Shown: piece by piece, positions 54,048 to 64,000 of the stretch
Numbering within the stretch: position 1 is the first letter of the stretch
Layout: each line of letters starts with the position of its first letter
Origin: Anastrepha obliqua
Taxonomy: Eukaryota; Arthropoda; Insecta; Diptera; Tephritidae
Assembly (NCBI RefSeq): GCF_027943255.1
Contig: NC_072893.1
Coordinates: 27,550,001 to 27,614,000 of the forward strand
DNA length: 64,000 nucleotides
Direction: 5' to 3'
Translations under genes and position numbers: made by a program
Notes under the pieces: generated by a model
The model's database searches: none
What the model was told of the DNA's origin: nothing
What the model saw: the letters and a program-made list of their open reading frames with translations, nothing else

Positions 54048-55989
54048 TTATCTGGAGTCGAAGATATCACTTTATATATATTAATATAATTCATAATGCA
54101 CGTTTTCGCGAGTTTTAACAACCCGTTACGCTTTTTGTCAGCAATATCCTTCAAGGATAAAAACTATGTATGTAGATCCCAGGCACATTTGTCGAATACT
54201 GCAAAGAGCAGGTTAGTGCCGTAGTAGGTGTTCCAAAGTACCCCTAGCATTCTCTTCGTTGCATGTGTTAGACTCCTACGCATCGCTCTTGACTAATCTC
54301 AATTTTGGCTGCGTGATGTGGGGTGAGACAATATTGTGCTGTCTTCTCTAGAGACTGATAAAATAAAGTTTGTAGTTTTCGTATTCTAAGTTCTTAGCAT
54401 AATTTTGTCAGTTTTGTACGAAGTTGAGTGTTCCCATATTGACCGCGGAGTTCCTATTTCTACAGAGTTCATAAATTTTGGATCTGCACTGTGAAACATA
54501 TTCCGAGTTAGTCCAAGGAGCCATAATTACTTTAATACCGTAGCTGCTTTTGTCTGGTACTGTCTTCTTTCGTTGTAAATTAAAACATTTCCCCAATATA
54601 GTTAATCCATTGGTATCCACGATCGTAATCTAAAATATGAAAAATGTGAGGATTAGTTAAAGGAAATATGGTTTTATATTCTTATTTTTCAATGTAATCA
54701 TCCTCAGCTGAAATAAATTTTTCCCTTCGTGGACTTAACGGGCTTATACAGAAAATATTATTTTTAAGATTTCTCTTCAAAATGGTTTTCCATCCACTTC
54801 ATCTCACTACTATCCGAAAAGCTTCGCACCCGTAACTCACTATTCGTGGCCGCCTAATGTGTACTTTAAGAAAAGACTTTTTCCGTTGTACAATCGTATG
54901 CTTCGTAGTTATTTCTCTTTCAACACATACCTCGAATAACATTAATGCAGACAACTAAAAAATTTTACTAATGCATAAATTTCTAAAATTCCAAAAAAAC
55001 AAAAATAAGTAATAATATTTTTGTTTAATAATTATTCGTTTTGAGCAGATGACAATGATAAACTAGGAATTCATCTCACTAGATCTGCCTTTCCTGCAGG
55101 GCATATTATAAACACACACACACACATACATATGCAGGCATACTTGTATATGCACACAAGCACATAAAATCGGAGAGAATTTCAAAGGTGGCTAGCGCAC
55201 ATGACTCTATCGTCTAATTTGACCATCCTTTTCCTCCACTAATTGCAACAAGTGGACCCTTCAGCCTTCGCCTAGTAGATGCACGCTTTCTGCTTAAATA
55301 TCCATTAAATATCATTTGTGGAACCGAACGCGATACTTTAATTGATTTAAATGCCCACTCACTTAATTAGGTGTTCTTTCCAAGGGTTTTAGGGGTTACA
55401 AATCGTAATTTGTTTTGTATTAAATGACAAAAGCATTTGCATATAGACGAGTGGTTAGCCATGTATGTATCTACAGTATATCACAAAAATTAACTGTCAC
55501 TTAACGGAATAATCTTCAAGGCAGTATGCATTTTCGAAAGCAAAAATAATCGTAATACAGAGAGCGATTTCAATTTCCCCCAATAGCCATTTTTGAAAGA
55601 CATCTTTTGAAAAAAATAAGACCATTTAAAATTCTGTGAGTATTTCAAACAACTCTACGTTAAGCTCAATTAAGGTTCGGCACTGAGGCCGTAAGTTTCA
55701 TGTTCTTCTACAGGGGTACCGTCTGGTGTGACCAGTACTCGAAGAAATAAAATACATACAGACTTCGTCCCAAGGTACACTGCTCTCTTTAACCATAACT
55801 AAAAGCTAACCGATAGAGTGAGTAGTAGGACTTCCTCAAAAGGAATTCTTTTAAAACTGAGTCTATTCCCTGCCGTGTCTCTCAAGCTGAACTGACGGCA
55901 ATAAAAATACCGGTTTTTGACTTGAAGATCCTTTTATAATTAAGTCTAATAGTCAAACTGATGTTAGATATCAATAATCAAATAATACA
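54048..55989. other. No recognised gene; small CA microsatellite
   Basis: AT-rich. (CA)n at about 55112-55126. Frame 54408-54620 is not convincing. Confidence 0.45.
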
Positions 55990-56770
55990 TCCTCGAAGGT
56001 AGCGATTTAATGTAGGAAGGCGTTGAACGAGCTGGCGTGGTATGGGTTCCTGATCACTGGGGTATTCCCGCGTTGCGATGAACTATGCCCAAAATGTAGG
56101 CTTCCCACATTCTTCTTGCTCTTTTTCCATCTTTTCTTTGGTGGTGAGGTAGGGTTCAAAATGCCTTCGCACTTACAGCGACCATCGTCTACTGCGTCGC
56201 GTGGTGTAGCCACTAAAACGATCCCTCCTCTCCTTCTGGGGAGACATCCTTCCCGGAACTGGTTTCTATATCACTTCGGGAAGGCCCAGAACGGCATCCA
56301 TAAAGAACCAATTCTATTCACCCACGTCGGGGTCTAACAAATTTGTAGCCAGCTTTCATGCTATAGACTCGTCTTCTTGTGTCTCTATTTGTGCGACTTC
56401 ACTTTGTTGTCGCACTGACTTCGCACTGTCTCAAGGTCAAACTTTTTTTTCGTAGTACGTTCTCGATGTAGATATTTCTTTACCGCGTTCCAGCTGTCCT
56501 CGCTTTCGAGCATTTTGAGGTGTCACCCTCTTGTACTGAGGTGATAGAATACTGCTTTCACCAGACTTCCTAATCTAATAATATTTTCTCGTATACCGTA
56601 ATCAGGATCTTACTGGTCTCGATCCTGATGAGCTTTGCAGCCCTTCCGCTGGAGGTACTCGGGCTATATGAGGCCTTTCGAGCCGAGCCTCTTCCTCTCC
56701 TGCCGGACTTTAGTCGCCTCCCCGATCCGCTGGGGTAGCTCTTTTCCCATTGAAGGAGCAAATGTCAAGA
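55990..56770 (-). other. GC-richer stretch of unknown origin
   Basis: Clearly richer in G and C than its surroundings. The - strand translates in pieces rich in K, R and S (GRRLKSGRRGRGSARKASYS, KRVTPQNARKRGQLERG). It could be a broken ORF1 of a non-LTR element, but no motif proves it. Confidence 0.3.
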
Positions 56771-57326
56771 ATGTAAAGTAATTAAGCAAATCTATCCAGA
56801 AGCTGTTGAAAACTGTTCTAATTTGTTAATCTACCCTGATCGCATCTTTTTATGGTCAGTGGCTGGTGTAATAACCGAACACTGCTTAAAACGCATACAC
56901 GGGAAGAAGATGAGCTTCCCATCAAATGATATTTGATACAACTGCTGAGACGAAGGATAGGTGAAACCCTTCACTTCTGGTGCTACTTCCTCGCAACGGC
57001 CAAGATGCGTTACTATTATTTGCCGGGATTGGCGGGCTTTTGCAATACTCGTTTATGTCGTCTCATGAGGCGCACTCAGTAATAAAGCTTTACAGGGAGG
57101 TAAAAAGTTATAGCTCCCCCTATCGTGGTAACACAATAACCTATCTTAAGGCACTCGCCTCATTTGAAATGGTGTTTTTTGGTGTTTTTTGAAAATCGCA
57201 ACATGCAAAAATGAAAAAAAGATATTTAATTTTTGTTTTTAGTATTTTATTTTTTGATCCGTTGTTAAAAAATAAAAATTTTGTATGGCCATATAAATAA
57301 AAAAATCCTACTAATATAGGCAAAGA
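56771..57326. other. No recognised feature
   Basis: Mixed composition, no family resemblance. Confidence 0.4.
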
Positions 57327-57950
57327 TTGGCAGTAAAATGGATTGTGGTGTTGGAACAGGTATATGTATATTCTCATAGACTTAAAATTGAAAGATCTAT
57401 GCGTCTCCCTAATGCTTGCAGTGTCTTTCCGGCGGAAGTACTGGCAATAGGGGAAGCTTATAGGCTACTAATCGCAGATCCCTCTTTTAAGGGCAATATC
57501 GCTATTCTTTCGGATAGTCAAACTGCAATCCAGGAACTGGGTTCAGCTACAACGGCCTGGAACAAAGCAGGACTAGCATTACCACCTTGAGCGAAAACCA
57601 TAAAGTTACCTTTATCTGCGTCCCGGAACATCGGCGTTGTAAACAACCGGAGAAAAAGGAAACAATCTTCCATTTCCTCTGTGAATGCCCTGCCCTATGG
57701 AAGGACAGAATGTTAACCCTGGGCCAAACGCTGTTCGAGAGTCTCGAACAACTGTCTGGCTTAGACGTCAACAACCTAATAAGGTTCCTGAACCGCACAA
57801 ACTGGATATAGTCATGCTGTATAGTACTGATACACAAGTTGGTAACGAAGATGTGGCAATAAAATGGTGCGGAAGCGCTAGTTGGATTCTGAAAGAATCA
57901 CAACTTAAACCAACCAACCACCATAAGCAAAGAAACTAATAAAGTATAAA
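57327..57950 (+). mobile_element. R1/I-like non-LTR retrotransposon, RNase H and 3' end
   Basis: Reads MDCGVGTG, then ERSMRLPNACSVFPAEVLAI and NIAILSDSQTAIQELGSATT (RNase H with its DSQ aspartate), ENHKVTFICVPEHRR (the WVPGHR motif mutated), a deletion, then KETIFHFLCECPALWKDRML and SGLDVNNLIRFLNRTNWI to a stop near 57811. The 3' tail ends CCAACCAACC near 57920. 5'-truncated. Confidence 0.82.
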
Positions 57951-58816
57951 ATAAAAGACAAAGTAGGAATTAATCTTCTCTTAAAAAATAAATAAAATAT
58001 AAATAAATTCATTCTACCAAAAGTTAAAAACAAACATAATAATAAAACCAATACATTAATTAAAAAAAAAATTTCGTTCAAAAAGTCGTCAGCCTTCAAA
58101 AAATGGTCTTCACATGGGCAATGGACTCAAACATAGCCGGTTCTACTGAACCGATTTTGAGGAAATAAAATGTAAATGATGACAAAAAACACCACTTCAA
58201 ATAAGGCGATGGCCTTAAGAGTACTTATCATACACGCCTCGTGGAATGGCAGTCCCCTAACCTTAGTTATCACCAAATACTAAGAAAGCAGAGGGTCTGC
58301 TACCACCAGCAGGTGTGGAGCTCTTCTACACTTTTGCCACCCACCAGAAATTCGTCCAAAGCGATTTAGTTCTGCAACTCGAATGTTCAAATTCAATTCA
58401 ACTCAATACTAAATTGAATTTACAAGCAGATGTTGGCAAGTGGTTTTGGAGTAGTCTAAAGTGACTGTAAAATAGCGCACTTAGATTGAAATCCGTTTTA
58501 ACAAATATTTTCTCGGATTTGACACCTCAACTTTTATGAATGCAAACCATCAAATTTCGAAAATTAAAAATAAAATTTATTTGGTATCCATAAATGCAAT
58601 ATTAAAATGGAAATCTTTTTCTCTGAGCTACTGTACATGTCCTTATGAAATTATATTTACAAATACGTGCATACATACATATGTATACATATCAGATATT
58701 TACATAAAACAAGCCAACAGTCCGAACCTTTTTAGCAAAATTTATGGTACACGTTTTTCTTTAATACATTCAAGAGCAGCAGCATTAATTTTGTTTTTAT
58801 TATTTTTGTCTTCTAG
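57951..58816. other. No recognised feature up to a splice acceptor
   Basis: AT-rich. It ends in a pyrimidine-rich tract and TTCTAG at 58811-58816, a good splice acceptor. Confidence 0.4.
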
Positions 58817-59013
58817 GAGGACTCATGAGATCATCCACATTAGCAGTTCACAGAGGAAGATGTGCTCCTAGTGCATGAAACATGTGTTCGAAATCCTTAT
58901 TTATGCAGTGTATGACGTTCTTGCTGCTCTCTCTCTTAATGACTGCTGCTTTGCGAATAACAGAAACAGAATCTACGGCAACGAGCACAGACGCCGGTGG
59001 CGCTCCCTCCAAT
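58817..59013 (+). CDS. Candidate first coding exon of a secreted protein (unnamed)
   Basis: A 197-nt interval lies between a strong acceptor (TTTTTGTCTTCTAG, AG at 58815-58816) and a donor-like GTAAAT at 59014. An in-frame stop lies just before an ATG at 58882. From there 44 codons read MCSKSLFMQC, then MTFLLLSLLMTAAL, then RITETESTATSTDAGGAPSN and meet the donor in phase 0. The hydrophobic run after a basic start looks like a signal peptide, followed by a Thr/Ser-rich stretch. If the donor is not used, the frame ends six codons later (VNICE, stop). No downstream exon was recognised before 64000. The family is unknown and it may be chance. Confidence 0.3.
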
Positions 59014-59015
59014 GT

Positions 59016-59602
59016 AAATATTTGTGAATGAATAAAGGCAATATTGCAAAAAACGAAAACAAGAAACAACAAAAAAACTATATACGAGTATGCACACGCA
59101 AACGAACTTGTGCAAAGAAGCTCAGCCAAAGTCTTCAAGGAATTACATTCTTAATAAATCCTTTATAAATATATAGAGACTTGTAACATCTGGAACGAAG
59201 TGTAAAACATTGCTATACTCCGTCATTTAAATGTGTACATTTACTTAGGCCCGCATTCTCAATTGTTAATTAACTGCTTAACTAATCAAAATGTAATTGG
59301 TAGATGCTTAGAAAAGCAATTTGTCAATGGCTGGTTTGCGCAAATCTGTCAGTTAAGGCTATGCCAAGGCAAGTCGCAAAATGGCTTCTCGATAATGAGG
59401 TCGCACAGAGCTATCGGTTAAAAAATAAAAAAAAAAATAAAATGTTTAATAATTCCACTCAATTCAAAATATAACCCTAGCAATAAAAACGAAAAACTAC
59501 TACACTAACGGTACGGATACGTACACTTCCATGTCGAAATACTATAGACTGTTACGTCGGACTAAACCTGTACATGCATATATTACTTGCCCTAGGAATA
59601 GG
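59016..59602. other. No recognised feature
   Basis: AT-rich spacer. Confidence 0.45.
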
Positions 59603-59907
59603 CAGCGACCGTAGCCGAATGGATTGGTGCGTGACTACCATTCGGAATCCAGAGATAACGTAGGTTCGAACCTCGGTGAAACACTAAAATTAAGAAAAAG
59701 TATTTTTCTAATAGCGGCCGCCCCTCGGCAAACCTCCGATTGTATAATATTTCTGCCATGAAAAAGCTCCTCATAAAAAATATCTGCCGGAGTCGGCTTG
59801 AAACCGTAGGTCCCTCCATTTGTGGAACAACATCAAGACGCATGCCACAAATAGGGAGAGGAGCTCGGCCAAGCTCCCAAAAAGGGTATATGCGCCAATT
59901 ATATATA
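59603..59907 (+). mobile_element. tRNA-derived SINE, copy S5
   Basis: Starts CAGCGACCGTAGCCGAATGG with A-box-like TAGCCGAATGGATTGG (59612-59627) and B-box GGTTCGAACCT (59663-59673). Body as in S1. It ends CGCCAATTATATATAT, where the next element is inserted. Confidence 0.9.
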
Positions 59908-59909
59908 TA

Positions 59910-60509
59910 AAGGGTCCGCCATATAACTTTACGGAATTAAAAATGCTATAAAAAAGAAACTACTCAATATTTGCCCAAACTGTTTTTTTTTATTTTGAAG
60001 TACAATCCTTCCGGTTAATGATGGAATACAAATTCATTCATATAGCTGCCTCGGCTAGCCATGCACCATCCCATACGATCGGTCCAATTTTTCAACACAT
60101 TGTATGCGGCTGTATTTCAGCTATGACATCGCGTATGTTGGTCTTCAGTGCATCAATTGTTGCTGGTTTGTTGGCATAACACTGGTCTTTGACGGCACCT
60201 CAAAGATAATAATCCAACGGCATCAAATCGCAGCTCCGAGGCGGCCAAACGATATCAGAATTTCGGCTGATAATGCGGTGCTTTTCTTCTTGCCATTGCC
60301 GTACGTAATTTTCGTACACATTCTGCAACATTACCATGATTTTCAAAGTAATGTCGCAATATTTCCCAGCGTTCTTTGAGCGTATACACAACCATTTTCG
60401 TTCAGCGGAAGAATAAAACTAATTTTCTGTCAAATCAGATGACAGCTAAGTGTTACCATTCTTCAAATAATACCTAGTTCAAATCCGTAACGATAGATGG
60501 CGAGCCCTG
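59910..60509 (-). mobile_element. DUF4817-type Tc1/mariner element, internal-deletion derivative
   Basis: 600 bp with TIRs AAGGGTCCGCCATATAACTT and (inverted) CAGGGCTCGCCATCTATCGT and TA at 59908-59909 and 60510-60511. The - strand starts with TLKERWEILRHYFENHGN and VAECVRKLRTAMARRKAPHY. It jumps directly to WPPRSCDLMPLDYYL and CYANKPATIDALKTNIRDVI-type C-terminal sequence, so the whole central catalytic region is deleted. It sits in the TA-rich tail of SINE S5. Confidence 0.85.
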
Positions 60510-60764
60510 TATATACAGTAACTCACAGCTTATTTGATGCAGCCAAAACAAATTATAAAAATATCAAACATATTTCATGGTATTTTCATTACAGAAAAAA
60601 TCGTATAGTTGTTATTGTTAAATAACATGTTTTAGGTATTTAGTAACAAAAAATAACAAAAAGTGTTTCTTTATAAGAAAGATATGGCAAATTAAAATAA
60701 TTCAGTTACAGTTTTGAGGTCACAGCTGAAATGATGCACTACATTAAAAATTTCGGTTTCATGA

Positions 60765-61270
60765 TTACAGATAATACTTATTTGGGTATCCCTTTTGATT
60801 CAGAACAGTGTTTAATCGGGAATTCATAGATTCTACAAGTTTTGCTGTATAATCGGAACTAATTTCATTCTTCCTGCAGTGGCCGCTTCAGATCAGAAGC
60901 ATTAGAACTACTGTGGTTTCTTGTCTTATTTTCCAGCACTGACCACAAATTCTCAATAACGGACTCGCAAAATCTGGACTCTGTGCAGGTGCCGGTACTA
61001 CATGTGGGCAGTTCCAGATAAGCCAAGTTTTTACAATATCAGACGTATGCTTGGGATCGTTGTCTTGGTAGAACCTAAACGAATCCCTAATTGCCCATTT
61101 TATCCGCACTTTGTACTAAATTATCTTTTAGCAAATCCAGACACATCTCTCTATTCATGTTTCCTTCGATAAATGTTAAATTTCCGACGCCTAAATAGGA
61201 CATGCAATCCCATACCATGCCACACTGCCCCCGCCCTGTTTAACTGTAGAGCGCAAATTACATGGTTTAA
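60765..61270 (-). pseudogene. Tc1-like transposase, C-terminal half
   Basis: Reads PCNLRSTVKQGGGSVAW right after the piggyBac junction, then FYQDNDPKHTSDIVKTWLIW and VPAPAQSPDFAS. In the next frame VIENLWSVLENKTRN carries the glutamate of the DD34E triad. It ends near 60770 with NSRLNTVLNQKGYPNKY-like sequence. Frameshifts near 61230, 61140 and 60960. Confidence 0.78.
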
Positions 61271-63021
61271 CCTTCATGTGCCCGGGATATAAAACTTACG
61301 TACCCGGTCGGCTTACTACATTTGTAGTAACTACGTAATTGCATGCAAAACCAATGTAATGTTAAGAAAAAAAAGACTTGTATGGTGCTTTTTTTTACTT
61401 GTACGTGTGTAATAACCTTTTTATTTAAAAATATTGAACTCAGGTGATAATTTTAATACAAAAAATGTTTTAATTTTCAGGAGTTGAACAGCATTTTCCC
61501 AAAATATATGTTTCGGCATGTGCATTACACACTGCTTTTTTGCACCAACTACAGATTTTTCGTGTGTTGTTACGACTTCCTATTTCACAGTATTGACAAG
61601 GTACAGGATATTTTGGTTGTTTATCGTTGGAAATATCAGGTAAAATAGATGAATCAACATTAGATGTAGCAGAAAGGGATCGATCCAGTGCCATTTCGAT
61701 AGCTTTACGTGTTTGATGGAATCCCAGCACCCGGGGAACTTGAGAGCACTGTTCAATTCCTGGCATAAAAAGCTGCTTAGACAAGCTCTGCAAGAACTTT
61801 CGTCGCGCGTCTGTGCGACGGTTATATGGATTGTTTTCCGAGTAAATGATGAATGATGCAAGTATGTCCAGCAAGTTATACAACATGGCCAAGGGCCAAC
61901 GCAATGTTTTGCGTTTCGTTGAATATGCAGAAAGCATTTTATCCATTACGTCGACGCCTCCTTTGTTTGCATTGTAATCAAGGATGTATTGCGGCTTGTT
62001 TTTCTTTTCAGGTACAATTGAATTTGTCAAAGGTGTGCTGGCAAGTATTATAACTGATCTGCCTCATTTTGGAACATAAGGTCCAAAGAAAACTTTAAAT
62101 CGAGAAACCCGAAAATGGAAGATTCTTCAGCACGATTGCGGTCAGCCTTCATTTCATATGGTACAAACGTTTTATTTTGACGAACAGTACCAAGAATAGC
62201 AAGACCTTTGGACATTAAATACTTGCCTAAGTTTAGCGATGTAAAAAAAATGTCACAAATAATAGTCCTTCCGGTGTTCTCCCAACACCTTCACCTACGT
62301 TATTTGCTCGACCAGCATTTGAGTTTTTTCCAGTATATATTTCACTTTTGAGTGGATAGAACGACTTAGCATCGCATGCAAACCAAACCTTTATCCCATA
62401 CTTGGCAGGCTTAGAGGGTATGTACTGAGTAAACCTAGTTCGACCGCGATAAGCAAATAATTGTTCATCTACAGTAATTTCTCCAGATGGTTGGTAATAT
62501 TTGCGCAGATTTGCGTTTATTTGTGTCCACAATTCAGATATTGGAGCAGCCTTATCGGCTTCTAGCCTAACTGCTCTTGTACGCTCACTGTAAAATCTAA
62601 TGAATCGAACAATTTCTTTGAAGCGTGACTTAGGCATTACTGCTCGATAAAAGCAAATGCATTCTTGGCTCCATAGCACATCCACATCTTCGTCATTTGA
62701 TTTATTTACACCTGCTAGTAGTTAACACAAGACCTATAAATGCTCTTAGTTCAAGCTGAAGTCAACTATAAAATACTATTTTGCATACATTTTATATGGT
62801 TACTACAAATGTAGTAAGCCGGCCGCAAGATGATGTTTTTTTCAAGTAGGGTCTAGAGGTCAGGCAAATAATAGTTCGAGTGTTATTATACTCTTAATTG
62901 ACTTTGATTTGATAATCAGGAAGCTACTAAAAAATTCGGTCATTGTTGTTTCGGAAAATTTTTTTTTATCTCACTTTTTTTCACACTTTACTACAAAGGT
63001 AGTAAGCCGGGCACATGAAGG
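61271..63021 (-). mobile_element. piggyBac-like element, N-terminus deleted
   Basis: TIRs CCTTCATGTGCCCGG at both ends (inverted) with TTAA at 61267-61270 and 63022-63025. It is 1751 bp. Subterminal inverted repeats CGGCTTACTACATTTGTAGT (about 61309) and ACTACAAATGTAGTAAGCCG (about 62802) each contain the palindrome ACTACATTTGTAGT. Excision at TTAA brings the two halves of the Tc1-like frame together as WRKPNSALKPCNLRSTVK. Confidence 0.9.
61470..62700 (-). pseudogene. piggyBac-like transposase (DDE_Tnp_1_7), broken
   Basis: Piece 1 (62700-62270): FYRAVMPKSRFKEIVRFIRF, then LWTQINANLRKYYQPSGEIT and VDEQLFAYRGRTRFTQYIPS, then YGIKVWFACDAKSFYP. These hold the DEQ aspartate and the following CDA aspartate of the catalytic triad. 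A shift follows near 62270, then LGKYLMSKGLAILGTVRQNK. Piece 2 (62030-61470): NANKGGVDVMDKMLSAYSTK with the third aspartate region, and the C-terminal cysteine-rich domain CQYCEIGS, CSWCKKAVCNAHAE. The protein lacks its usual N-terminal 100 or so residues, and at least two shifts separate the parts. Confidence 0.87.
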
Positions 63022-63027
63022 TTAAGC

Positions 63028-63532
63028 GCGGAGTTTGGTTTTCTCCAAACTTGCAGGACTTGCCATCAGACCAGAAAAGGTTAAATTTGCTTTCATCCGC
63101 AAAAGCAACGGACTTAAAGAACGAAATGTCTTTGTTCGAATGTTGTCTGCAAAACTCTATAGAGATTCTTTGTTTTCCATTACGCGCATTATTCAACGAC
63201 TTATTTCAGGCAGTCCTTCCATGAAAATTTTCTTCACCCAGAACTCTACGAACAGTTTCAGGGTTACGGATCTTGCCTAAGTATTTTTCGACTTCGTTCG
63301 TTAATTTTTGAGCGCTTAAATCGGGGTTTTCTTTAACTTTGCGAACAATCCACCTCTTATTTGCATCATTAAATATTTTATTTGGCGCAGATCTGCCCTT
63401 ATCTTCTATCCTGTTTTCGTGGACAGTTGAGGAACTAATAGCAATGATTTCTACAATTTCTTCGTTGGTTTTGCCCTCTTTATAATGACGAAGAACGTCT
63501 TCCCTTTTTTCAAATGAGGTCCGTTTTCCCAT
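63028..63532 (-). pseudogene. Tc1-like transposase, N-terminal half
   Basis: Starts at 63532 with MGKRTSFEKREDVLRHYKEG, a helix-turn-helix that includes TNEEIVEIIAISSSTVHENR, then GRSAPNKIFNDANKRWIVRK and NPETVRRVLGEENFHGRTA. A shift near 63206 leads to FADESKFNLFWSDGKS with the first catalytic aspartate. A one-base deletion near 63060 moves the frame just before VWRKPN. Confidence 0.82.
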
Positions 63533-63650
63533 TTTAAAAAAATTTAATTTTTTCAACTTTTCTTTACAAAAATTTTTTGAGAATGACTTAAGACGTTAAG
63601 CTAAACAGAGAAAAATACATTTTAAGTATCATTTTTTTTTAATATTGTAT

Positions 63651-64000
63651 ATCGGTCTATAATTTAAAAAGGGCTTGGCAGGTCGAGACAGTGCTTTTTA
63701 AATGCTTTGGCCGATATATTTAAAGGCCAGTTGGTTTTGAGTGGCATTTAATTTTATTGCTAGATTTTTTTTTTGCTTCTGTACTTTTTGAAAACAGCAA
63801 ATCGCTGTTAGTCAATTTGAGTTCAAATTGTACGAAAATTTTCAAATAAATTACTCCTATGTTGCCAAAGTTTTATAATTGACAAAGTTTTGTTTGACAG
63901 ATTGCTAAGAAAACGAAAAAAGTCAAAGGGCACTTGAAGGTGAGCTTAGAAGCATTTCCTTTCCGAAATAATACACTTTAGCTAAGGAATAATTCAATTA
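63651..64000. other. No recognised feature
   Basis: AT-rich end of the window. Confidence 0.45.

Larger units (their letters stand above)
60515..63650 (-). mobile_element. Tc1-like element, split by a piggyBac
   Basis: The - strand transposase starts at 63532. It is interrupted at TTAA by the piggyBac-like element (61271-63021) and resumes at 61270. Candidate left terminus CAGTAACTCACAGCTTATTT at about 60515-60535. No matching right terminus was found, so the right boundary is approximate. Confidence 0.75.

Noticed and set aside
54408..54620. 70-codon - strand frame
   Set aside because: No motif, no conserved pattern, and AT-rich composition like its surroundings.
59603..59680. A real tRNA gene at the tRNA-like head
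   Set aside because: It cannot form a full cloverleaf with an acceptor stem and it continues into the SINE body shared by the other copies.
1..64000. CRISPR arrays, bacterial operons, endogenous viruses or LTR retrotransposons
   Set aside because: The tandem arrays have no spacers, the only host-like gene is intron-split, and no long terminal repeat pair or viral protein pattern was recognised. The 66-bp repeats at 15.4 and 16.5 kb are too short and lack LTR ends and coding sequence.

Overview
The window looks like nuclear DNA of a higher fly, most likely a tephritid fruit fly. It is AT-rich, carries insect-type transposons of many families, has short (CAA)n-tailed repeats of a kind I associate with fruit-fly genomes, and contains an intron-split sugar-transporter gene of the insect Tret1 type. 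Nothing bacterial, plasmid-like, CRISPR-like or viral was recognised. The species call is inference.

Most of the window is a transposon graveyard. There are about eleven mariner or mariner-like copies or fragments, two or three elements of the Tc1/DUF4817 type, a piggyBac-like element, a Helitron, several TTAA-flanked elements, a 266-bp MITE, a tRNA-derived SINE in five copies, a short (CAA)n-tailed repeat in at least five copies, and about ten pieces of non-LTR retrotransposons (RTE, R1/LOA/I-like and Jockey-like). Nearly all coding copies are broken. Two mariners, at 34.7-36.1 kb and 37.3-38.6 kb, are each only one lesion from a full transposase reading frame.

Layout: 0-7.2 kb, two related mariners in opposite orientation and a TTAA element. 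7.9-10.5 kb, an RTE retrotransposon. 10.9-12.2 kb, a 1.3-kb GATAAA hexanucleotide array. 13.4-15.3 kb, two abutting R1/LOA-like pieces. 15.4-16.5 kb, an ATGTT array between two 66-bp direct repeats. 17-22 kb, a MITE, a mariner and DUF4817-type pieces. 22.9-29.1 kb, the most interesting locus: a degenerate Transib transposon, the family related to RAG1, with CACAGTG ends. It is split by a Helitron, a TTAA MITE and a mariner, and that mariner carries another insertion. 30.6-38.6 kb, four mariners and two SINEs. 39-42.6 kb, non-LTR and mariner pieces around a second TTAA element. 43.6-48.1 kb, the one convincing host gene, an SLC2/Tret1-like transporter on the + strand with at least five coding exons, whose last intron holds a T-rich repeat tract and a retrotransposon piece. 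48.4-57.9 kb, more SINE, non-LTR and mariner copies, including a DD41D element. 58.8-59.0 kb, a candidate first coding exon of a secreted protein. 59.6-63.6 kb, SINE, a deletion-derived DUF4817-type element, then a Tc1-like element split by a piggyBac.

Family assignments rest on recognition of motifs and were not checked by any search. Element ends are given to the base only where a TIR and a target-site duplication were both visible.
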